Shown here piece after piece: positions 14,096 through 17,748 of a stretch of DNA of 17,748 bases (within the stretch, counting starts at the first letter, position 1; each line of letters begins with the position of its first letter). The position numbers were made by a program, and so were the translations under genes. Source of the DNA: a bacterium (GTDB taxonomy: Bacteria > Eremiobacterota > Eremiobacteria > Baltobacterales > Baltobacteraceae); NCBI GenBank assembly GCA_021781095.1, contig JAJXXM010000306.1:1-17748 (forward strand), given 5' to 3'. Under the pieces are notes generated by a model. That model ran no database searches. It was not told the DNA's origin and was given only the letters and a program-made list of their open reading frames with translations.

Positions 14096-14133
14096 ATAAA
14101 AGAAGCGGCCGATGCGTCTTCGCACCGACCGCT
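14096..14133 (-). terminator. Strong intrinsic terminator after the CHRD-like gene
   Basis: On the minus strand a 13-bp stem (arms 14133-14121 and 14116-14104), with two G-T wobble positions and no mismatch, closes an AAGA loop (14120-14117) and is followed by TCTTTTAT (14103-14096). It lies 24 bp past the stop of the CHRD-like gene and should end the propeller/CHRD transcript. The T-run merges into TATACT at 14091-14086, a possible -10 for the next gene. Confidence 0.82.
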
Positions 14134-14156
14134 CTCGATTCGCGTGCGATCGAGGG

Positions 14157-14558
14157 TTAGCCCTTGATATTCCCGCAGGCGACGTAGTCCTTGAGATCCG
14201 TCAGGCTCTTATGGATATTGATCGCGTAGTGCGATGCGAGCATCTGCGAGATCGTGACCCCGCTAACGAGCGTCTTACTGATGCCGTTGACGGTGTTATG
14301 TAACGGCCATTCCGGAGCGGCGTTGATGTTTCCGCAGGTTCCGGCGTGAATGTGCGTCGGCTGTGCGGCCTTGTTTCCGAGCAAATGCACGGTGACCAGC
14401 ACGCCTGCCTTGCTCTGCACGAGCGTGGCGCTACCATGCTCGCCGCTGTTGTTCAGCGACGCGATCTGGACGGTGAGATGAGTCGGAGCGGCGAGCGCGG
14501 CCCCCGCGAGCGAGAGTGAGAGAAGCGCCGTAGCGAATACGGTGAAAATACGTTGCAT
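14157..14558 (-). CDS. Secreted CHRD-domain-like protein
   Basis: The 133-residue product has a signal peptide with an ALA-AP type cleavage site near residue 23, leaving about 110 residues. The mature part is a beta-rich domain with PTHIHAGTCGN (67-77), WPLHNTVNG (84-92), and YAINIHKS...YVACGNI (111-131). These match the pattern of small secreted CHRD-type proteins, where His-x-His and a Cys pair (here C75 and C128, probably a disulfide) are conserved. The histidine cluster H69/H71/H110/H116 might bind a metal, but this is inference. The ATG is 3 bp past the stop of the 976-residue propeller gene, so the two are almost certainly co-expressed. A strong terminator follows. No enzymatic activity is established for bacterial members. 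Confidence 0.82.
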   Translation of the reverse strand: MQRIFTVFATALLSLSLAGAALAAPTHLTVQIASLNNSGEHGSATLVQSKAGVLVTVHLLGNKAAQPTHIHAGTCGNINAAPEWPLHNTVNGISKTLVSGVTISQMLASHYAINIHKSLTDLKDYVACGNIKG

Positions 14559-14561
14559 AGA

Positions 14562-17492
14562 TTACCCCTTTCCTTGGTGCTGTAACGCCGCGGTGAGGAG
14601 TTTGGATGCAAAGGCTCGCATCGCCGCGGTCGGGGCGGCATCGACGCCGTCGACGACCGGGAGCAATTCGCCGAGTTCGCCGTTGAGATTCGCCCACCGG
14701 CGGGCGAGCGTGCGGTCGTGTTTCGCTCGTGCCGCGTCGTATGCCGCATAGCTGGCGTTCATCGCGCGAACCAAGCGACCGGCGAGCGCGTACTGCGAAG
14801 CGTAGGTCGCCGCACTGAGATGAATCTGCGGATCCGGGCGGAGGAGCAGCGAGGCATGCTGCGCGCTCCCATCGACGATCAGCTTCACGGTGTAGCGCCC
14901 CGGCGGAGCGAGCGGGCCCTGCGGTACCTGCGGCGTTTTGTGCGGAACCGCCGAGATCGGCAGGTCGTAGCCGATGCTCGCCGGCGGCGTGCCGTGCAGG
15001 TCCCAATAGATGCGGTGCATTCCCGCGCCCGTCGAGGGGCGCGTCTGCGCGCGTTCCCACCACGCGGGCTTATCGAGTTCGGGCATCGCGGGGCGATTCG
15101 GCTCGTCGCTCGCGTAGCGCCGGACGAGCCGTCCACGTGCATCGTAGATTTCGACGACGACCGTTTTTGCCGAACGCGTTAATGAGTAATCGATCGCCGC
15201 ACCGTAGGGTGGGTTCATCCCCGTTGGGGTCTCGGGAGGGAGCGGCGTGTCGGTGTTCGTGCTGCGGCGCAGACGATACGCCGATGCCGGGGCAAAGAGA
15301 TGCACGCGTTGCGCGAGCACCTGCGATGAGAGCGTGCGCAGCGGCGCGATATCGTCGAGAATCCAGAAACCGCGGCCGTGCGTGGCGACGACGAGATCGT
15401 TGAGATGTACGACGAGATCGCGTACCGAGGTATGCGGGAGGTTGAGTTGGAGGCTCTGCCAGTTGGCTCCGTCATCGAAAGAAACCTCGACGCCGTTCTC
15501 GGTGCCGGCGTAGAGCAGCCCCGGGCGCTTGTTATCTTCGCGGACGGCATCGACGGGTTGCATCGGCAAGCCGGAGACCGCGAGTCGCCAATGCTTGCCG
15601 TAGTCGTGCGTCACAGAAACGTACGGGTGCATGTCGTTGAGGCGGAAGCGCGTTACCGCGAGGTAGGCGGTCGCATCGCTGAAGCGGCCCGCATCGATCT
15701 GCGAAACTTTGCTCCACGGCGTCATGCCCTTCGGCGTGACGTTGCTCCAATGTGCGCCGCCGTCGCGGGTCAGCCAGACGCGGCCATCGTCGGTGCCCGC
15801 CCAGATCGTGCCGACGCTGCGATACGAAGGTGCGAGTGAGTAGACGACACCGCGCGGTGCGTTTCGCGCGTTCACTTGGCTGCGAAACGAGCCCAACGTC
15901 GTCGGCACGATGAGATGCTTGTAGGCGAGATCGGGAGAGATGCGCGCCCACGTGCGCCCCTCGTTCTCGCTGCGGTACACGACGTCGCTGCCGTAATAGA
16001 GTATGTGTTTATCGAAATGGTTGAATGCGATCGGTGCGGTGCGGTCGTAGCGGTCGCGCGGGTGAAGATTCGGGCCGTAGGGGAGCACGTCGGGCGAGAC
16101 TTCCAGCACTTGCCCGGTGCGCGAATCGAATCGTTCGAGTTTTCCACCGAAGAAGCGGTGCGGATGCAACGGGTCCGGCACGACGTAGCCGTATTCTTGC
16201 GCGCCGGCCGTCATCCAATCGCGCATCGTGATCTCGCCCCACGGGCCATAGCTGCGCACGCAGGCCGATCCCGACTCTTGTTGTCCGCCGCAGACCCAAT
16301 ATGGATAGCCCGCACTGACGTTGACGTGGTACATTTCGGCGGTCGGTTGGTTGTACCACGAACTCCACGTTTTGCCGCCGTCGACCGAAACCGTCGCGCC
16401 CTGATCGGCGCCGAGAATAATGTGCGACGGATCGGCCGGATCGACCCAGACGGTATGGTAATCGTCGCCGCCGGGTGCGCCTTTCATCGCGCTCCAGGTG
16501 CGCCCGCCGTCGTACGAACGCCAGGTCGAGGTGTTGACCGAGTACGCGATATTGTCGTTGCGCGGGTCGACCGCCATCTCTGCGAAATCTTCGGTCCGTC
16601 CGCAGACGCGATTCTCTGCGTTGGTAAGCTTCCAATTCGCGCCGGCGTTATCGGAGCGATAGATGCCGCACGCATTTCCGCGCGCGACGACCGCGTATAC
16701 CCGGTTGGGATTCGAAGGCGCGATCGCGATGCCGATGCGCCCCACCGCTTTGGGGAGCCCGTTGGTGAGTTTCGTCCACGTCGTGCCGCCGTCGGTCGAT
16801 TTGAAGAGCCCGTCTTGATGCGGGTGTTCGTAGACCGCCTGAAGGTTCCACGGGCCGTTGCGCGATGCCCAGAGCGCGGCGTAGACGATCTGCGGATCGC
16901 TGGGATCGATGCGCACGTCAACCGCGCCGAGATCCGGCCCGCCGCCGAGCACGCGCGTGAAATGCGCGCCGCCGTCGGTGCTGCGGTAGAGCCCGCGTTC
17001 TGCATTCGGGCCGTACGGGTGGCCGAGCACGGCGACGAACAAACGGTTGGGATCGCGCGGATCGACCGCGATATGTTGAATCTGCTGCCCGGAACGCAAG
17101 CCGAGGTGCTGCCACGTTTTTCCGGCATCGCCGGAGCGATAGACACCGTTACCGACGGCGAGATCGGGGCGGCGTAGCCCTTCGCCGCTACCGACGTAGA
17201 GAATATTCGGATCGCTCGGTGCGACGGCGAGGGCTCCGACCGAGCCGCTCGATTCTCCGTCGAAAATCGGTTGCCACGTGCGCGCGGCGTTCGTCGTCTT
17301 CCATACGCCGCCGTTGACCGAGGCCATATAAAACGTGTTCGGCGCCTGTCGCACGCCGCTCACCGCAACGGTGCGTCCGCCGCGAAGGGGGCCGATAAAT
17401 CGCCAGTGCAGCGCTGGAAGCGGCATCGGTGATGCCGCGATCCACGCGAGTGCGAACAACGGTACGAGCAGCGAAAGGGAGCGACGCATCAT
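14562..17492 (-). CDS. Exported Asp-box (BNR/VPS10-sortilin-like) beta-propeller protein
   Basis: The 976-residue product begins with Arg-Arg and a hydrophobic segment to about residue 20, a signal peptide. ATG codons lie at 17492 and 17489; AGGAG is six bases before the first. Eleven Asp boxes of the type S-x-D-x-G-x-T-W follow at about 66, 120, 171, 232, 280, 326, 369, 508, 575, 628 and 671, which form large propeller domains as in sortilin-type and xyloglucanase-like proteins. HGRGFWILDD (705-714) is a family landmark after the last blade. A beta-sandwich-like region (about 775-885) and a helical tail (890-970) close the protein. Such proteins are often labelled glycosyl hydrolase, but I see no sialidase catalytic set, so hydrolysis is unproven and binding or adhesion is equally likely. 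It is cotranscribed with the CHRD-like gene, and probably with the YkgJ gene 33 bp upstream. Confidence 0.9.
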   Translation of the reverse strand: MMRRSLSLLVPLFALAWIAASPMPLPALHWRFIGPLRGGRTVAVSGVRQAPNTFYMASVNGGVWKTTNAARTWQPIFDGESSGSVGALAVAPSDPNILYVGSGEGLRRPDLAVGNGVYRSGDAGKTWQHLGLRSGQQIQHIAVDPRDPNRLFVAVLGHPYGPNAERGLYRSTDGGAHFTRVLGGGPDLGAVDVRIDPSDPQIVYAALWASRNGPWNLQAVYEHPHQDGLFKSTDGGTTWTKLTNGLPKAVGRIGIAIAPSNPNRVYAVVARGNACGIYRSDNAGANWKLTNAENRVCGRTEDFAEMAVDPRNDNIAYSVNTSTWRSYDGGRTWSAMKGAPGGDDYHTVWVDPADPSHIILGADQGATVSVDGGKTWSSWYNQPTAEMYHVNVSAGYPYWVCGGQQESGSACVRSYGPWGEITMRDWMTAGAQEYGYVVPDPLHPHRFFGGKLERFDSRTGQVLEVSPDVLPYGPNLHPRDRYDRTAPIAFNHFDKHILYYGSDVVYRSENEGRTWARISPDLAYKHLIVPTTLGSFRSQVNARNAPRGVVYSLAPSYRSVGTIWAGTDDGRVWLTRDGGAHWSNVTPKGMTPWSKVSQIDAGRFSDATAYLAVTRFRLNDMHPYVSVTHDYGKHWRLAVSGLPMQPVDAVREDNKRPGLLYAGTENGVEVSFDDGANWQSLQLNLPHTSVRDLVVHLNDLVVATHGRGFWILDDIAPLRTLSSQVLAQRVHLFAPASAYRLRRSTNTDTPLPPETPTGMNPPYGAAIDYSLTRSAKTVVVEIYDARGRLVRRYASDEPNRPAMPELDKPAWWERAQTRPSTGAGMHRIYWDLHGTPPASIGYDLPISAVPHKTPQVPQGPLAPPGRYTVKLIVDGSAQHASLLLRPDPQIHLSAATYASQYALAGRLVRAMNASYAAYDAARAKHDRTLARRWANLNGELGELLPVVDGVDAAPTAAMRAFASKLLTAALQHQGKG

Positions 17493-17525
17493 CTCGGTCT
17501 CCTTGCGGGCGTTTGGTCGTAGGGG

Positions 17526-17748
17526 TTAGCGGCGCGAACGACGCGTGCCGCGCTTCTTGGGTTGAAACGGCGAGCCGGGTTCGAATTTCGAACGGCGCGG
17601 AATCATGTCGTCGACATCTTCACAGCCGATCGGCGAAAACTCGCGGCAATCTCCCGGGCGCCCTTCGTAGACGCCGCAATAGAATCGGCCGCTCTTCGTC
17701 CCCTTGAGAAAAACGCAGCGGTCGGCGACGTCTTCGGTGACTTTCCGC
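17526..17748 (-). CDS. YkgJ-family cysteine-cluster protein, C-terminal part (5' end beyond window)
   Basis: A minus-strand frame enters from the right edge and ends at a TAA at 17526-17528, giving the last 73 or so residues. It shows RCVFL, then FYCGVYEGRPGDCREF and IGCED, that is four cysteines with the 'C-x-IY-x-RP-x-x-CR-x-F' pattern of the YkgJ (Zn/Fe-chelating) cysteine-cluster family; the first cysteine group would lie off the window. These small cytoplasmic proteins are thought to bind metal, and their role is unknown. The tail after the cluster (PKKRGTRRSRR) is very basic. It lies 33 bp before the propeller gene on the same strand and may lead that transcript. Confidence 0.85.
   Translation of the reverse strand, partial: RKVTEDVADRCVFLKGTKSGRFYCGVYEGRPGDCREFSPIGCEDVDDMIPRRSKFEPGSPFQPKKRGTRRSRR

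Noticed and set aside
15876..17177. 433-residue open frame on the plus strand
   Set aside because: It is opposite the Asp-box propeller gene; the repeated motifs on the minus strand prove the coding strand.
1..17748. CRISPR array, origin of replication or rRNA operon
   Set aside because: No regularly spaced repeats, DnaA-box clusters or conserved rRNA segments were noticed anywhere in the window.

Overview
The window is dense, high-GC bacterial chromosome (about 65-68% GC in sampled coding lines) with short intergenic gaps, many 1-4 bp start/stop overlaps and frequent GTG/TTG starts. Heme A synthesis genes (ctaA, ctaB) imply aerobic respiration with an aa3-type oxidase. The mixture of a CtaA-CtaB pair, an exported Asp-box propeller protein, a YkgJ cysteine-cluster protein and several orphan lipoproteins would fit a little-studied aerobic soil lineage such as Eremiobacterota/WPS-2 or a similar phylum, but that is inference. 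No plasmid, phage, IS, CRISPR or RNA gene is visible.

Layout. (1) 1-4063, minus strand: a four-gene run read right to left, ctaA (heme A synthase), ctaB (heme O synthase), a DHA2-type MFS exporter and an AidB-type acyl-CoA dehydrogenase cut by the left edge. Joints are 4-bp overlaps or a 4-bp gap. A secreted protein of unknown function (4133-4930) lies just upstream on the same strand. (2) 5039-11075, plus strand: a seven-gene run with almost no spacing: lipoprotein, GH130-type glycoside phosphorylase, a membrane-anchored orphan, peptide chain release factor 3 (prfC), a second lipoprotein, a PLP-dependent threonine/serine dehydratase, and a multi-pass membrane protein. (3) 11057-11629, minus: an AhpD-like peroxidase-related protein whose end overlaps the membrane gene tail to tail. 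(4) 11630-12884: a looser patch with an orphan gene (11869-12408) and a small membrane-protein gene (12535-12768) of only about 43% GC, preceded by a nested inverted repeat; this is the most atypical DNA here. (5) 12885-17748, minus: read right to left, the end of a YkgJ-family gene, a 976-residue exported Asp-box propeller protein, a small secreted CHRD-like protein, a strong intrinsic terminator, then a second multi-pass membrane protein that appears to be a distant paralogue of the one in (2).

Most of the window is ordinary chromosome. The points I would look at again are the paralogous histidine-bearing membrane proteins, the low-GC patch with its structured leader, the heme A / exporter / AidB operon, and the prfC operon built from orphan envelope genes. 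I did not find a convincing new multi-gene defence or mobile system.
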